In this document: piece by piece, positions 8,626-17,115 of the stretch
Layout: each line of letters opens with the position of its first letter
How positions within the stretch are numbered: position 1 is the stretch's first letter
Origin: Streptomyces katrae
GTDB taxonomy: Bacteria > Actinomycetota > Actinomycetes > Streptomycetales > Streptomycetaceae
NCBI RefSeq assembly: GCF_000717655.1
Contig: NZ_JNZY01000045.1
Location: 30,017-94,016 of the forward strand
DNA: 64,000 nt
Direction: 5' to 3'
Translations under genes and position numbers: made by a program
The notes under the pieces: generated by a model
Told to the model about the DNA's origin: nothing
Databases searched by the model: none
The model's input: only the letters and a program-made list of their open reading frames with translations

Positions 8626-8665
8626 CCGGCCCCTTATCGTTCAAATTTGAACGACAAGGGGCCGG
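8626..8665. promoter_or_regulatory. 40-bp near-perfect palindrome before the dioxygenase gene
   Basis: The left arm CCGGCCCCTTATCGTTCAAA is repeated inverted with one mismatch and no loop; its centre is TCGTTCAAATTTGAACGA. It lies 29 bp after the exporter stop and 45 bp before the dioxygenase start. It could be a terminator, but the loop-free, AT-rich centre (TTCAAATTTGAA) looks like a MarR-type operator. It may serve both roles. Confidence 0.6.
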
Positions 8666-8710
8666 TCTCGTGCCCGGCACGGCCCCGCGCTGACGAACGA
8701 GGAGCGCCCC

Positions 8711-9583
8711 GTGACGACCATCCCGACCCCCGCCGATTCCCCGGCCCCCGCCGATTCCGCGACCCCCGCCGATTCCCCGGCCCCCGATTCCCCGTCCTCC
8801 GACTCCCCGGCCCGCATGCCGGCGCTCTACCAGAGCCACGGCGCCCCGCCGCTCGCCGACGACCCGGTCTGGCCGGGTGAGCTCGCCGCCTGGTCCGCCG
8901 CGCTGCCCCGCCCCCGCGCCATCCTGATGGTCTCCGCGCACTGGGAGGAGGCCCCGCTCGCCCTCGGTGCCACGGAGCCGGTCCCCCTCGTGTACGACTT
9001 CTGGGGCTTCCCCGAGCACTACTACCGGGTCCGCTACGACGCCCCCGGCGCCCCCGCGCTCGCCGCCTCCGTACGGGCCCTCCTGCACGCCCCCGGCACC
9101 CCCGTCCAGGACGTCCCGGACCGCGGCCTCGACCACGGCGCGTACGTCCCGCTCGTGGAGATGTTCCCGCAGGCCGGCATACCGGTCCTGCAGATCTCCC
9201 TGCCCACGCTGGACCCGCGCCGCCTGATGGACATCGGCCGCAAGCTCGCACCCCTGCGCGACGAGGGCGTCCTGATCATCGGCAGCGGCTTCTTCACCCA
9301 CAACCTGGCCGCGCTGCGCCACACCGGCCCCGGGGTCCCGTCCTGGTCGGCGGAGTTCGACGCGTGGGGCCGCGAGGCGCTGGCCGCGTCCGACATCGAC
9401 GCGCTGCTGGACTTCGAGGCCAAGGCCCCTGCGGGCCGCCTCGCCCACCCCCGTACGGAGCACTTCGCCCCGCTCTTCGTCACCCTCGGCGCCGCGGACG
9501 CCCCGGGCGATCTCGCCCGCCGCTCCGACGCGGTCGACGGCTTCTGGAGGGGCCTTTCGAAGCGATCGGTCCAGTTCGGCTAG
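8711..9583 (+). CDS. DODA-type extradiol aromatic ring-opening dioxygenase
   Basis: 290 residues of the class III extradiol family (YgiD/DOPA 4,5-dioxygenase-like). Metal-ligand candidates are the His in QSHGAP (about residue 43), SAHWEE (about 77), LDHGAYVPL (about 142) and FFTHNL. The enzyme would cleave a catechol-type ring using non-haem metal. Residues 3-35 are a low-complexity leader built from (T/A)PADSPAP units encoded by a short tandem repeat, unlike most homologues, which begin near MPALYQSHG. GAGGAG precedes the GTG start. Its own regulator is not adjacent. Confidence 0.88.
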   Translation: MTTIPTPADSPAPADSATPADSPAPDSPSSDSPARMPALYQSHGAPPLADDPVWPGELAAWSAALPRPRAILMVSAHWEEAPLALGATEPVPLVYDFWGFPEHYYRVRYDAPGAPALAASVRALLHAPGTPVQDVPDRGLDHGAYVPLVEMFPQAGIPVLQISLPTLDPRRLMDIGRKLAPLRDEGVLIIGSGFFTHNLAALRHTGPGVPSWSAEFDAWGREALAASDIDALLDFEAKAPAGRLAHPRTEHFAPLFVTLGAADAPGDLARRSDAVDGFWRGLSKRSVQFG

Positions 9584-9590
9584 GAATGGG

Positions 9591-9610
9591 CCGGTTGCCC
9601 AGGCAACCGG
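9591..9610 (+). terminator. Short hairpin terminator after the dioxygenase gene
   Basis: CCGGTTGCC (9591-9599) pairs with GGCAACCGG (9602-9610), starting 7 nt after the stop codon. Confidence 0.6.
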
Positions 9611-9648
9611 AGACGGGCGAGGGCCGTCTTCAGGGGTGGAGTGCAGCT

Positions 9649-9936
9649 ATGGCATATGTCGCGGAGTGTGACGGCGGTCTCACGGACGCGGCGCCCGTAC
9701 GGGTCGGCGAAGGCTTCCGGGCCGGCCTCGAACGCGGGCCTGACCTGCATCTCTTCGAGCTATCCCGCCCGCTCCCTGCGCGAGGGAGGCGAGGCAGGAT
9801 ACTGCAAGATCTCGAAAAAGAGGGACCGGCGTGGGAATTCTGTCCCGATTCCAGTCGTTGTTTCCTTCGGAAGCGGGCACTCGGGAGAGTGTCCAGGGAC
9901 GCAGAGCCGCGTTCCAGCAGCCGCACCGCGACCTAA
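9649..9936 (+). other. Gap before hrdD with a doubtful 95-codon frame
   Basis: The 373-bp gap 9584-9956 holds the dioxygenase terminator, a possible ORF from ATG 9649 (GGTGGAG upstream; 95 residues ending 9936) and the SigR-type promoter of hrdD. The first 45 codons look coding by third-position GC, but the second half uses rare codons and contains the promoter, so a real protein is doubtful. No known domain was recognised. Confidence 0.25.
9834..9859 (+). promoter_or_regulatory. SigR-type promoter of hrdD (GGAAT-N18-GTT)
   Basis: GGAAT at 9834-9838 and GTT at 9857-9859 are separated by exactly 18 nt, the published consensus of the thiol-stress sigma factor SigR. The start codon of the sigma gene is 98 nt downstream. 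hrdD is an established SigR target in S. coelicolor, so the site both predicts disulfide-stress induction and supports the gene assignment. Confidence 0.75.
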
Positions 9937-9956
9937 ATCATTGCAAGGGAGCACGC

Positions 9957-10934
9957 ATGGCAACCCGCGCCGTCGCCCGTCGTCAGTCCAGGGGCAGCGC
10001 CCGCGCTGTGGGCGGGGAGATCGCCGACCGCGACCTGGTGGGCATGTACCTGGACGAGATCGCGCGCACCCCGCTGCTCGACGCGGCCAAGGAAGTGGAG
10101 CTCTCGCAGATCATCGAGGCGGGCGTGTACGCCCAGCAGATCCTCGACGGCGAGACGGAGCGCGAGGGCGAGATGCCGTCGCGCGAGGAGCTGGAAGCCC
10201 TGGCCGCCGAGGGAGAGCGGGCCAAGGAGATCTTCATCCGCTCCAACCTCCGGCTGGTCGTGGCCGTCGCCCGCCGCTACCCGCGCAGCGGCCTGCCCCT
10301 GCTCGACCTGATCCAGGAGGGCAACGCCGGCCTGGTGCGCGCCGTCGAGAAGTTCGACTACGCCAAGGGCTTCAAGTTCTCCACGTACGCCACGTGGTGG
10401 ATCCGCCAGGCCATCACCCGCTCCATCGCCGACCAGTCCCGCACCATCCGCCTCCCCGTGCACCTGGTCGAGGAGCTCGGCCGGATCCGCCGGATCCAGC
10501 GGGAGTTCAACCGGGAGAACGGCCGGGACCCGGACCACGCGGAGATCGCCGCCGAGCTGGACTCGACGGAGAAGCGCGTGGGCGACGTCCTGGACTGGGC
10601 GCGCGACCCGGTCAGCCTGAACATGTCCGTGGACGACGAGGGCGAGACGCAGTTCGGCGACCTCCTCGAGGACACCTCCGCGATCTCGCCGGAGCAGTCC
10701 GTCCTGTCGCTCCTGCGCAGCGAGGAGCTGGAGGACCTGCTGGGCAAGCTGGACCAGCGCACGGCGTCGATCATCAAGATGCGGTACGGCATCGACGACG
10801 GCCGCGAACGGACCCTGACGGAGGTCGGCAAGCAGCACGGCCTGACGCGGGAGAGGATCCGCCAGATCGAGAAGCACGCGCTCCTCGAGCTGAAGCGCAT
10901 GGCCCGCGACACGGGCTTCGACGCAGTGGCCTGA
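9957..10934 (+). CDS. hrdD: Group 2 sigma-70 factor, HrdD-like
   Basis: 325 residues with sigma regions 1.2-4.2 but no long region 1.1, as in non-essential RpoD paralogues. Region 1.2 is DRDLVGMYLDEIARTPLL. Region 2 includes RSNLRLVVAVARRY, DLIQEGNAGLVRAVEKFDY and KFSTYATWWIRQAI (-10 recognition). Region 4.2 has the helix LTEVGKQHGLTRERIRQIE (-35 recognition). The N-terminus MATRAVARRQS matches HrdD as I know it. AAGGGAG lies 6 nt before the ATG at 9957; an in-frame GTG at 9831 overlaps the promoter and is less likely. It probably recognises housekeeping-type promoters and is induced through SigR. Confidence 0.9.
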   Translation: MATRAVARRQSRGSARAVGGEIADRDLVGMYLDEIARTPLLDAAKEVELSQIIEAGVYAQQILDGETEREGEMPSREELEALAAEGERAKEIFIRSNLRLVVAVARRYPRSGLPLLDLIQEGNAGLVRAVEKFDYAKGFKFSTYATWWIRQAITRSIADQSRTIRLPVHLVEELGRIRRIQREFNRENGRDPDHAEIAAELDSTEKRVGDVLDWARDPVSLNMSVDDEGETQFGDLLEDTSAISPEQSVLSLLRSEELEDLLGKLDQRTASIIKMRYGIDDGRERTLTEVGKQHGLTRERIRQIEKHALLELKRMARDTGFDAVA

Positions 10935-10960
10935 CCGGCCCGCACGAAGCCCCCTCGAAC

Positions 10961-10998
10961 GAGCCCTCGGCGTCACCCCCCCCAGACGCCGGGGGCTC
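10961..10998 (+). terminator. hrdD terminator
   Basis: A 14-bp stem (10961-10974 with 10985-10998, one wobble) with a C-rich loop is followed by CCTTTT, 27 nt after the hrdD stop. Confidence 0.75.
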
Positions 10999-11043
10999 CC
11001 TTTTCCGCCCCTGCGGCGGTGAAGCCCCGGGCGGTGTCCCCGG

Positions 11044-11988
11044 CTACGGAGCCGTCGCCGAGGTCAGGCGCGCGGCCAGCGCACGGGCCGCCGCCGCCAG
11101 GACGTCCGGGGCGTGGACCGTGAAGGGAATGCCGACCAGGGCGAGGCGGGCCGCCACCCACTCCGGGGAGTCCGCGCTCGGGAAGCGCACCCGGCAGCCC
11201 GCGCCCTCGGACTCGGCGTCGGCCTGCAGCCACCCCGGCAGCGCCTCCGCCGGGCCTGCGAACGACACCTCCACCGCGTACGTCTCCCCGCCCCGCAGCC
11301 CGCGCCGTACGAACTCCGCCGCCTCCATCGGCAGCTCCCGCGGAGTGAACCGCGCGCCCGTCGCGAAGGGCTCCGCCACCCGGTCCACGCGGAACGTCCG
11401 CCAGTCCTCCCGGCCCAGGTCGTACGCCACGAGGTACCACCGGCTTCCCGTGCTCACCAGCCGGTAGGGCTCCACCAGCCGCCGCGAGTCCGCCCCGTCG
11501 CGCGCCCGGTACGCGAACCGCAGCCGCTCCGGCCCGGCCGCCGCCGACGCCATCGTCGTCAGCGTCCGCGGGTCCACGCTGGCCCCGTCCCCCCGCGTCA
11601 CCGCGATCGTGGCCGACTGCAGCGCGCCCACCCGGCGCCGCAGGCGCCCCGGCAGGACCTGTTCCAGCTTCGCGAGGGCCCGTACGGACGCCTCCTCCAC
11701 CCCCTCGATCGCATGCCCGGCGCCCGCGCGCAGGCCCACCGCGATCGCCACCGCCTCCTCGTCGTCCAGCAGCAGCGGCGGCATCGCGGCCCCCGCCACC
11801 AGCCGGTACCCGCCCTCGGCGCCCAGCGTGGCCTCCACCGGGTACCCGAGCTCCCGCAGCCGTTCGATGTCGCGCCGGATGGTCCTCGCGCTCACCCGCA
11901 GCCGTTCCGCCAGCTCGCTCCCGGGCCATTCGCGCGGGGTCTGCAGCAGGGAGAGCAGGGTGAGCAGCCGTGCCGGGGTGTCCGTCAT
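11044..11988 (-). CDS. WYL-domain (YafY-type) transcriptional regulator
   Basis: 314 residues: an N-terminal winged helix (RLLTLLSLLQ, then ELAERLRVSARTIRRDIERL, residues 6-50), a linker, then a WYL ligand-sensing domain with RLVSTGSRWYLVAYD near residue 190 and a WCX C-terminal extension. Such proteins sense small ligands or nucleic acids and act as repressors or activators. It is divergent from an MFS exporter gene with 63 bp between starts, so it likely controls that exporter. The ATG at 11988 has no good ribosome-binding site. Confidence 0.9.
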   Translation of the reverse strand: MTDTPARLLTLLSLLQTPREWPGSELAERLRVSARTIRRDIERLRELGYPVEATLGAEGGYRLVAGAAMPPLLLDDEEAVAIAVGLRAGAGHAIEGVEEASVRALAKLEQVLPGRLRRRVGALQSATIAVTRGDGASVDPRTLTTMASAAAGPERLRFAYRARDGADSRRLVEPYRLVSTGSRWYLVAYDLGREDWRTFRVDRVAEPFATGARFTPRELPMEAAEFVRRGLRGGETYAVEVSFAGPAEALPGWLQADAESEGAGCRVRFPSADSPEWVAARLALVGIPFTVHAPDVLAAAARALAARLTSATAP

Positions 11989-12024
11989 GCGATCCAGGTT
12001 GCCAGCAAAATAGGACACCAACTG

Positions 12025-12043
12025 ACCTACATGCCGTCTAGGT
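12025..12043. promoter_or_regulatory. Possible operator between the WYL regulator and MFS genes
   Basis: The inverted repeat ACCTA-N9-TAGGT lies inside the 63-bp divergent intergenic region, near the exporter start. The arms are short, so this is only a candidate. Confidence 0.3.
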
Positions 12044-12051
12044 TTCTCTCC

Positions 12052-13623
12052 ATGAGCAGCGAGACGTCCAAGACAGCGCCCGAGAGAGAGAACGGGCCCA
12101 TACGAGAAGAGCGGAACGACACCGTCCACGACGCAGCAGTTTCCAGCTCGCCCGCCGACCGCCGCCGCTGGCTGGCGCTCGCCATCGTGATGACCGCGGC
12201 CTTCATGGACCTGGTCGACGTCACGATCGTCAACATCGCGATACCCCGCATGCGCGAGGACTTCGGCGCCTCCACCAGCGCGATCCAGTGGATCACCGCC
12301 GGCTACGCGCTCGCCTTCGCCGCCGGCCTGATCACCGGCGGCCGTCTCGGTGACATCTACGGCCGCAAGCGCCTCTTCCTCATCGGCATCGCCGGCTTCA
12401 CCGCCGCCTCGCTGCTCTGTGGCATCGCCGCCAACCCCGACATGCTCGTCGCCTCCCGCATCCTCCAGGGCGGCATGGCCTCGTTGATGGTCCCGCAGGT
12501 GCTGGCGATCATCCACGTGACCTTCCCGCCCCATGAGCGCGGCAAGGTCTTCGGCATGTTCGGCGCGATCGTCGGCCTCGGCGCCGTCTCCGGCCCGATG
12601 CTCGGCGCCCTGCTCACCGAGTGGAACCTGCTCGGTCTCGAATGGCGCCCGATCTTCCTGATCAACCTGCCGGTCGGCATCGCCGGCGTGATCCTGGGCC
12701 GCAAGTTCATCACCGAGTCGAAGGCCCCCAAGGCCCTGCGCCTCGACGTGGTCGGTGTCGTGCTGGCCACCCTCGCCCTGGTCATGCTGATCTTCCCCCT
12801 CACGCACGGCCGCGAGAACGACTGGCCGGTCTGGGGCTTCGCCTGCATGATCGCCTCGCCCTTCGTCTTCGCCGCCTTCATCGCGTACGAGAAGTACAAG
12901 ATCCGCAAGGACGGCTCCCCGCTGGTGGAGCTCTCCCTCTTCAAGGTCAAGAGCTTCGCGGGCGGCATCGCCGTCCAGCTGACCTTCGGCATCGCGACCG
13001 GCATCTTCTTCCTGGTCTGGACGATGTACATGCAGATGGGCCTCGGCTGGAGCGCCCTGAAGGCCGGTGCCACCGGCATCCCCTTCTCCCTCGCAGTCTC
13101 GGCCGCCGCGGGCATGTCCGTCGGGAAGCTCGTACCGCGCTTCGGCCGCAAGGTGCTCCAGGCGGGCGCGCTCGTCATGGCCGCGGGCATCCTCCTCTAC
13201 ATCTGGGAGGCGCAGCGCTACGGCATGGAGATCGCCTCCTGGCAGATGGCCGCACCCCTGATCCTCATGGGCCTCGGCATGGGGCTGATCGTCGCGCCGC
13301 TGAACGACACCGTGCTGTCCGAGGTGCCGCGCGAGCACGCCGGTTCGGCCTCCGGTCTGATCAACACCACCGGCCAGATGGGCAACGCGCTGGGCCTCGG
13401 CCTCACCTCCGTCGTCTTCTTCGGCCTGATGGACGACGACCGCGTCTTCGGCGCGCCGTACGTCGACGCCTTCCACGGTGCGCTGTGGTGGATCGCGGCC
13501 GTGATGATCGTGATCTTCGCGGTGATGTTCGTCCTCCCGCGCAAGTCGGTCCCGACGGAGCAGCGCGAGGGCGGCCTGCAGGCCGAGTCCGCGGCCGCTC
13601 CGGAGGCCGTCCCCGCCGGGTAG
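12052..13623 (+). CDS. MFS exporter, DHA2 family
   Basis: 523 residues, 14 predicted helices. Motif D1 is LVDVTIVNIAIP, motif A GGRLGDIYGRKR and motif C lies in GAIVGLGAVSGPMLGALL. A 35-residue charged N-terminal tail precedes the first helix. The C-terminal half ends with GSASGLINTTGQMGNALGLGL and an acidic/Ala-rich tail. It is likely a drug or metabolite exporter controlled by the divergent WYL regulator. Start 12052 is chosen (AGG upstream); ATG 12031 would add seven residues. Confidence 0.9.
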   Translation: MSSETSKTAPERENGPIREERNDTVHDAAVSSSPADRRRWLALAIVMTAAFMDLVDVTIVNIAIPRMREDFGASTSAIQWITAGYALAFAAGLITGGRLGDIYGRKRLFLIGIAGFTAASLLCGIAANPDMLVASRILQGGMASLMVPQVLAIIHVTFPPHERGKVFGMFGAIVGLGAVSGPMLGALLTEWNLLGLEWRPIFLINLPVGIAGVILGRKFITESKAPKALRLDVVGVVLATLALVMLIFPLTHGRENDWPVWGFACMIASPFVFAAFIAYEKYKIRKDGSPLVELSLFKVKSFAGGIAVQLTFGIATGIFFLVWTMYMQMGLGWSALKAGATGIPFSLAVSAAAGMSVGKLVPRFGRKVLQAGALVMAAGILLYIWEAQRYGMEIASWQMAAPLILMGLGMGLIVAPLNDTVLSEVPREHAGSASGLINTTGQMGNALGLGLTSVVFFGLMDDDRVFGAPYVDAFHGALWWIAAVMIVIFAVMFVLPRKSVPTEQREGGLQAESAAAPEAVPAG

Positions 13624-13641
13624 CCCCCACCGTTCCCGCTG

Positions 13642-13676
13642 ACGGGCATGTCCGCTTCGCCGGCGGACATGCCCGT
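13642..13676 (+). terminator. Terminator after the MFS gene
   Basis: A 14-bp perfect stem (13642-13655 with 13663-13676) around a 7-nt loop, followed by TTGCTTTGGTTT, 18 nt after the stop codon. Confidence 0.8.
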
Positions 13677-13681
13677 TTGCT

Positions 13682-13709
13682 TTGGTTTGGTCCGGAACGG
13701 GCGTACCGT
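13682..13709 (+). promoter_or_regulatory. Promoter of the phosphofructokinase gene
   Basis: TTGGTT (13682-13687), a 16-nt spacer and TACCGT (13704-13709). The box ends 6 nt before an in-frame GTG at 13716, so transcription may begin at or next to a start codon, giving a leaderless or very short-leader mRNA. Confidence 0.5.
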
Positions 13710-13739
13710 GGGCGCGTGATCAGCAGAGGTCGTGCTCGT

Positions 13740-14690
13740 ATGATCCTCACCGTCACCCCGAACCCCTCCCTCGACCGGACGTACGAGGTCCCCTCGCTGG
13801 ACCGCGGCGCCGTGCTGCGCGCCACCGGCGACCGCGTCGACCCCGGCGGCAAGGGGGTCAACGTCTCCCGCGCGGTGGCCGCCGCGGGAGTGCTCACGAC
13901 GGCGGTCCTCCCGCTCGGCGGCGCCTCGGGCGCACTGATCGCCGAACTGCTGGGTGCACAGGACGTGGACGTCACCGCGGTGACGGTCGCCGGGCAGACC
14001 CGGTCGAACATCTCCCTCGTCGAACCGGACGGCACCCTCACCAAGATCAACGCGCCCGGCCCCGAACTCACCCCGGAGGAATCAGCCCTCCTGCTGGAGA
14101 CCGTCCGTACCGAGGCCGGAGAACCGGCCTGGATCGCGGCCTGCGGCAGCCTCCCGCGCGGCCTGCCGCCCGAGTGGTACGCCGACCTGGTCGCCCGGGC
14201 CCGCGAGGCCGGCGCCAAGGTCGCACTGGACACCTCGGGCCCGGCGCTGACCGCCGCACTGCACTCCCGCCCGGACCTGATCAAGCCCAACGCCGCGGAA
14301 CTCGCCGAGGCGGTCGGCCGCCCGCTGACCACCCTGGGCGAGGTCGCCCGGGCGGCCCAGGAGCTCCGCTCCCGGGGTGCGGGCGCGGTGCTGACCTCGC
14401 TCGGCGCGGACGGCCAGCTCCTGGTGAGCACCGAGGGCACCTTCCACGGCACGGCCCCCGTGGCCGCCGTCCGCAGCGACGTCGGAGCGGGCGACGCCTC
14501 CCTGGCCGGCTTCCTGATCGAGGGCGGGACCGGCCCCGGGGCCCTCGCCTCTGCCCTGGCCCACGGCGCGGCCGCCGTCCAGCTCCCCGGCAGTGCGATG
14601 CCGGTCCCCGCGGACCTGCGCCCCGAGGCGGTCCGCGTCACGGGGAACCCGCCCCCGGACCTCCGCCTGTCCGCCCCCGCCACGCCGTGA
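13740..14690 (+). CDS. fruK: 1-phosphofructokinase (PfkB family)
   Basis: 316 residues starting MILTVTPNPSLDRTY, the standard N-terminus of 1-phosphofructokinase. The sugar-phosphate-binding GGKGVNVSRA (about residue 38) and the C-terminal PfkB signature with the catalytic base in RSDVGAGDASLAGFL (Asp near residue 254) are present. It phosphorylates fructose-1-phosphate to the 1,6-bisphosphate; in many streptomycetes it sits between a DeoR regulator and a PTS transporter gene, but neither is present here. A leaderless GTG at 13716 would add eight residues. Confidence 0.85.
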   Translation: MILTVTPNPSLDRTYEVPSLDRGAVLRATGDRVDPGGKGVNVSRAVAAAGVLTTAVLPLGGASGALIAELLGAQDVDVTAVTVAGQTRSNISLVEPDGTLTKINAPGPELTPEESALLLETVRTEAGEPAWIAACGSLPRGLPPEWYADLVARAREAGAKVALDTSGPALTAALHSRPDLIKPNAAELAEAVGRPLTTLGEVARAAQELRSRGAGAVLTSLGADGQLLVSTEGTFHGTAPVAAVRSDVGAGDASLAGFLIEGGTGPGALASALAHGAAAVQLPGSAMPVPADLRPEAVRVTGNPPPDLRLSAPATP

Positions 14691-14773
14691 AGCGGTGCTG
14701 GGGGGCGTCGCCAAACTTTCGTCCGGCCTCACGGGCGGACGGCGCTACTTCGACGACACCCCCTGGAGCAGCC

Positions 14774-15556
14774 TCACCTCACCCGTGCGCGAAGCTCCAT
14801 CGCCCCGCGGGCAGCCGCCTCGCTCTCGTACACCTCGCACATGTGCCGCCCGTCCGGCGTCGCGGTGTGCTCGACCTCCCACAGGCTGACCTCGCTCCCG
14901 TCCAGCAGTACGAACGAGTGCTCGTACAGGCTGAATCCGGCTCTCCGCCCGTCCGCCCTGCGCGGCCTGGTGCCGAACGCCTGGGTGATCCGGTGCGCGT
15001 ACGCCGATCTCAGCAGCAGCGCCGTCCCCTCGCCGGGCCGGTCCGGGTTCTCCGCACGCCGCAGCACCCTGCGCGCATGGTCGGCGGACTCCTCCACCGC
15101 GTACTCCCGGTGCCGGTGCGTCGGCGCACCGGCCGCGAACAGCGCGCTCAGCACCGCCACGTCGGTGTCCGGATCCTCCTCGGCAGCGGCGAACGCCGGA
15201 TCCAGCTCGGGGTCGAAAGCGGCCTCCGCCGGGGCGTCGCCGAACAGCCGGGCCACGGCCAGGCAGGTGTCCGCCTTGCTCGCGAAGACCTCGTGCCGGA
15301 TCGTCCGGTCGCCCTCCAGCCGGTACACCAGCTCCCACAAGGACGCCGAACCGCCGTCGGACAGCAGGTACGTGTGCCGGTGGGTCTCCCGCCACCGCCC
15401 CGCCGCCGGGCTGTGGTGGGTGGTGTACAGGGAAGAGCTGTGGGCGAGCGCCGTACCGAGGCGCTCGACCAACCGGTCCGGCAGGTCGAAGGAGTTGAGG
15501 GCGCGGCCCAGGAGTCGCTCGAGGTGCGCCTCGGTTGTCTCGTACGGATCGCTCAA
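14774..15556 (-). CDS. DUF6227 family protein
   Basis: 260 residues of a conserved Streptomyces family of unknown function, recognised by its MSDPYETTEAHLERLLGRA start and the HTYLLSDGGSASLWELVYR and SFVLLDGSEVSLWEVEH repeats, which suggest two copies of a similar beta-rich fold. No signal peptide or membrane segment is visible, so it is probably cytoplasmic. The start codon is TTG at 15556 with GGAGA 7 nt upstream. Confidence 0.75.
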   Translation of the reverse strand: MSDPYETTEAHLERLLGRALNSFDLPDRLVERLGTALAHSSSLYTTHHSPAAGRWRETHRHTYLLSDGGSASLWELVYRLEGDRTIRHEVFASKADTCLAVARLFGDAPAEAAFDPELDPAFAAAEEDPDTDVAVLSALFAAGAPTHRHREYAVEESADHARRVLRRAENPDRPGEGTALLLRSAYAHRITQAFGTRPRRADGRRAGFSLYEHSFVLLDGSEVSLWEVEHTATPDGRHMCEVYESEAAARGAMELRARVR

Positions 15557-15738
15557 GGTGGGTCTCCAGGCCGTCGCAGCTAGTGACTTCGCGGAAGCTC
15601 AACGTAGCCCCTGGCTCTGACATCACGTCCGGGATTCGGTAAAACGTCCGGGAAGCATCAGGGGTTCCCCCACCCCTTCAGGTCAACTTGCGCAGGGATG
15701 CGCATGGTTCACCCGGGTCTGTGCCGGAGCGGGAGAAC

Positions 15739-16389
15739 ATGGGCCGTATGGCTACGAAAACAGTGGGCCTTCCCCGCCAGCAGGGGCGGCCCCACCGTCG
15801 AGACGAGGACGAACCGGCCGCCACCCCCCGGGCGTTGGCCTGGCTGCTGGTGCTGACCGGGGCAGCCGGGGTGCTGGCCGCCTGGGTGATCACCCTCGAC
15901 AAGTTCCTGCTGCTGGAGGACCCGGACTTCAAGCCCGCCTGCAGCCTCAACCCCGTGGTCTCCTGCGGCAGCGTCATGCAGAGCGACCAGGCGGCGGCCT
16001 TCGGCTTCCCCAACCCCCTGCTGGGACTGGTCGCGTACGGGGCGGTCGTGTGCGTCGGCGCGGGCCTGCTGGCCGGCGCCCGCTACCGCGGCTGGTTCTG
16101 GCTGGGACTGAACGCCGGCACCCTCTTCGGAGTCGGCTTCTGCAGCTGGCTGATGGCGCAGTCCCTGTACGAGATCAACGCGCTCTGCCTGTGGTGCTGT
16201 CTGACCTGGGTGGCCACCCTGCTGATGTTCTGGGCGGTCACCGCGTACAACGTCCGCACCCGCGCCCTGCCCGCTCCCGGCCCGGTGCGGACCCTCTTCG
16301 CCGAGTTCGGCTGGGCCCCGCCCGCCCTGCACATCGGAGTGATCGGGATGCTGATCCTCACCCGGTGGTGGGAGTTCTGGACCGGCTGA
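15739..16389 (+). CDS. Vitamin K epoxide reductase (VKOR) family membrane protein
   Basis: 216 residues with about five hydrophobic segments. The VKOR redox cysteines are present: Cys68 and Cys76 in the loop ([10 protein letters not shown]) and the CxxC Cys150/Cys153 in NALCLWCC. Bacterial VKOR reoxidises DsbA-like proteins with quinone, supporting disulfide formation outside the membrane. GGGAGA precedes the ATG at 15739. The proximity to chaplin genes, whose products carry a disulfide, may be coincidental but is functionally suggestive. Confidence 0.9.
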   Translation: MGRMATKTVGLPRQQGRPHRRDEDEPAATPRALAWLLVLTGAAGVLAAWVITLDKFLLLEDPDFKPACSLNPVVSCGSVMQSDQAAAFGFPNPLLGLVAYGAVVCVGAGLLAGARYRGWFWLGLNAGTLFGVGFCSWLMAQSLYEINALCLWCCLTWVATLLMFWAVTAYNVRTRALPAPGPVRTLFAEFGWAPPALHIGVIGMLILTRWWEFWTG

Positions 16390-16402
16390 CGCCCGGCACG
16401 CG

Positions 16403-16439
16403 CAAGGGCCCCGGCAGCTGGAGGCTGCCGGGGCCCTTG
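16403..16439. terminator. 16-bp perfect terminator between VKOR and rodlin
   Basis: Positions 16403-16418 pair perfectly with 16424-16439 around the loop TGGAG. It lies between two converging genes and can serve both. Confidence 0.85.
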
Positions 16440-16495
16440 TCACATCGCTCCACGGGCGGGGTGGGCCCGGACTGCAAAAGTCAGGGGAGCGGAGA

Positions 16496-16627
16496 TCAGC
16501 TGCCGACGGCGCCGTTGCCCGACAGGACCGGGATGTTGTCCAGGATGTGCGAGAGGGCCTCGTCGCCCTTGGCCTGGGTGGAGTTCTCGGTGCACTGCTG
16601 GTTCTGCGGGTTGGACAGGACGTTGAT
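16496..16627 (-). repeat. 132-bp direct repeat, copy 1 (rodlin 3' end)
   Basis: This segment is identical to 20452-20583 at 129 of 132 positions and has the same orientation. Similarity ends abruptly after 16627 (plus-strand GACGTTGAT). It encodes the conserved rodlin C-terminus. Confidence 0.9.
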
Positions 16628-16833
16628 TTGTTGAGCGTGCCCTGGACCAGGCTGAGCTGCGGGCTCAGGTCGCCCGCGGTCTTCTGGTTGCCGTAGATCT
16701 GGGAAGCACCGTTCCCGTTGATGGTGGTGATCCCGTTGTCGTTGCCGATGGCCATGGCCGGGGCGGCAACAGCAGCGCCCGCGCCGACGGCGGCGGCGGT
16801 GACCGCGGCAGCAGTCATGATCTTCTTGAGCAT
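16496..16833 (-). pseudogene. Rodlin gene with an internal deletion and frameshift
   Basis: The frame starts [10 protein letters not shown] with a signal peptide ending AAPAMA, continues IGNDNG...[11 protein letters not shown]...[13 protein letters not shown] to codon 69, as in RdlA/RdlB, then shifts. In a second frame it resumes at [20 protein letters not shown] and ends SGNGAVGS. The expected PCIGLPAK...PIAVQD segment, about 24 residues, is missing at the junction near 16627. Rodlins form the rodlet layer together with chaplins. AAAGGA precedes the start, so expression signals seem intact but the product would be nonsense after codon 69. A sequencing or assembly error at the junction is possible. 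Confidence 0.8.
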
Positions 16834-17115
16834 CATTGGTCCTTTTGTCGCACGAGTGCCCGCTAGTGGAGCGTCCTGGTCAACTGCCCTGCCTGGGGGT
16901 TGGTTCCGCGGCTTCACCCGAACGGCCCGCTCGGCTCGAGGTTTTCCCCACCCCGGGTGAGCCTCCTGCGGACGTGTGCGCGAAGCCCGTACGCAGCCCG
17001 TACGGCCGACCGGCATCCCGCACGCTCCGGTTGCGCTCCGTGCAGGGTGTTCGCACGGTGGGTAAGGAAGCGGATCGCCCGGGTCCGCCTCTGTGCGACC
17101 ACCGAAGGAACCCCT

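Noticed and set aside
9831..9956. N-terminal extension of hrdD from GTG 9831
   Set aside because: The extension overlaps the SigR-type promoter elements and lacks similarity to the family start MATRAVARRQS.
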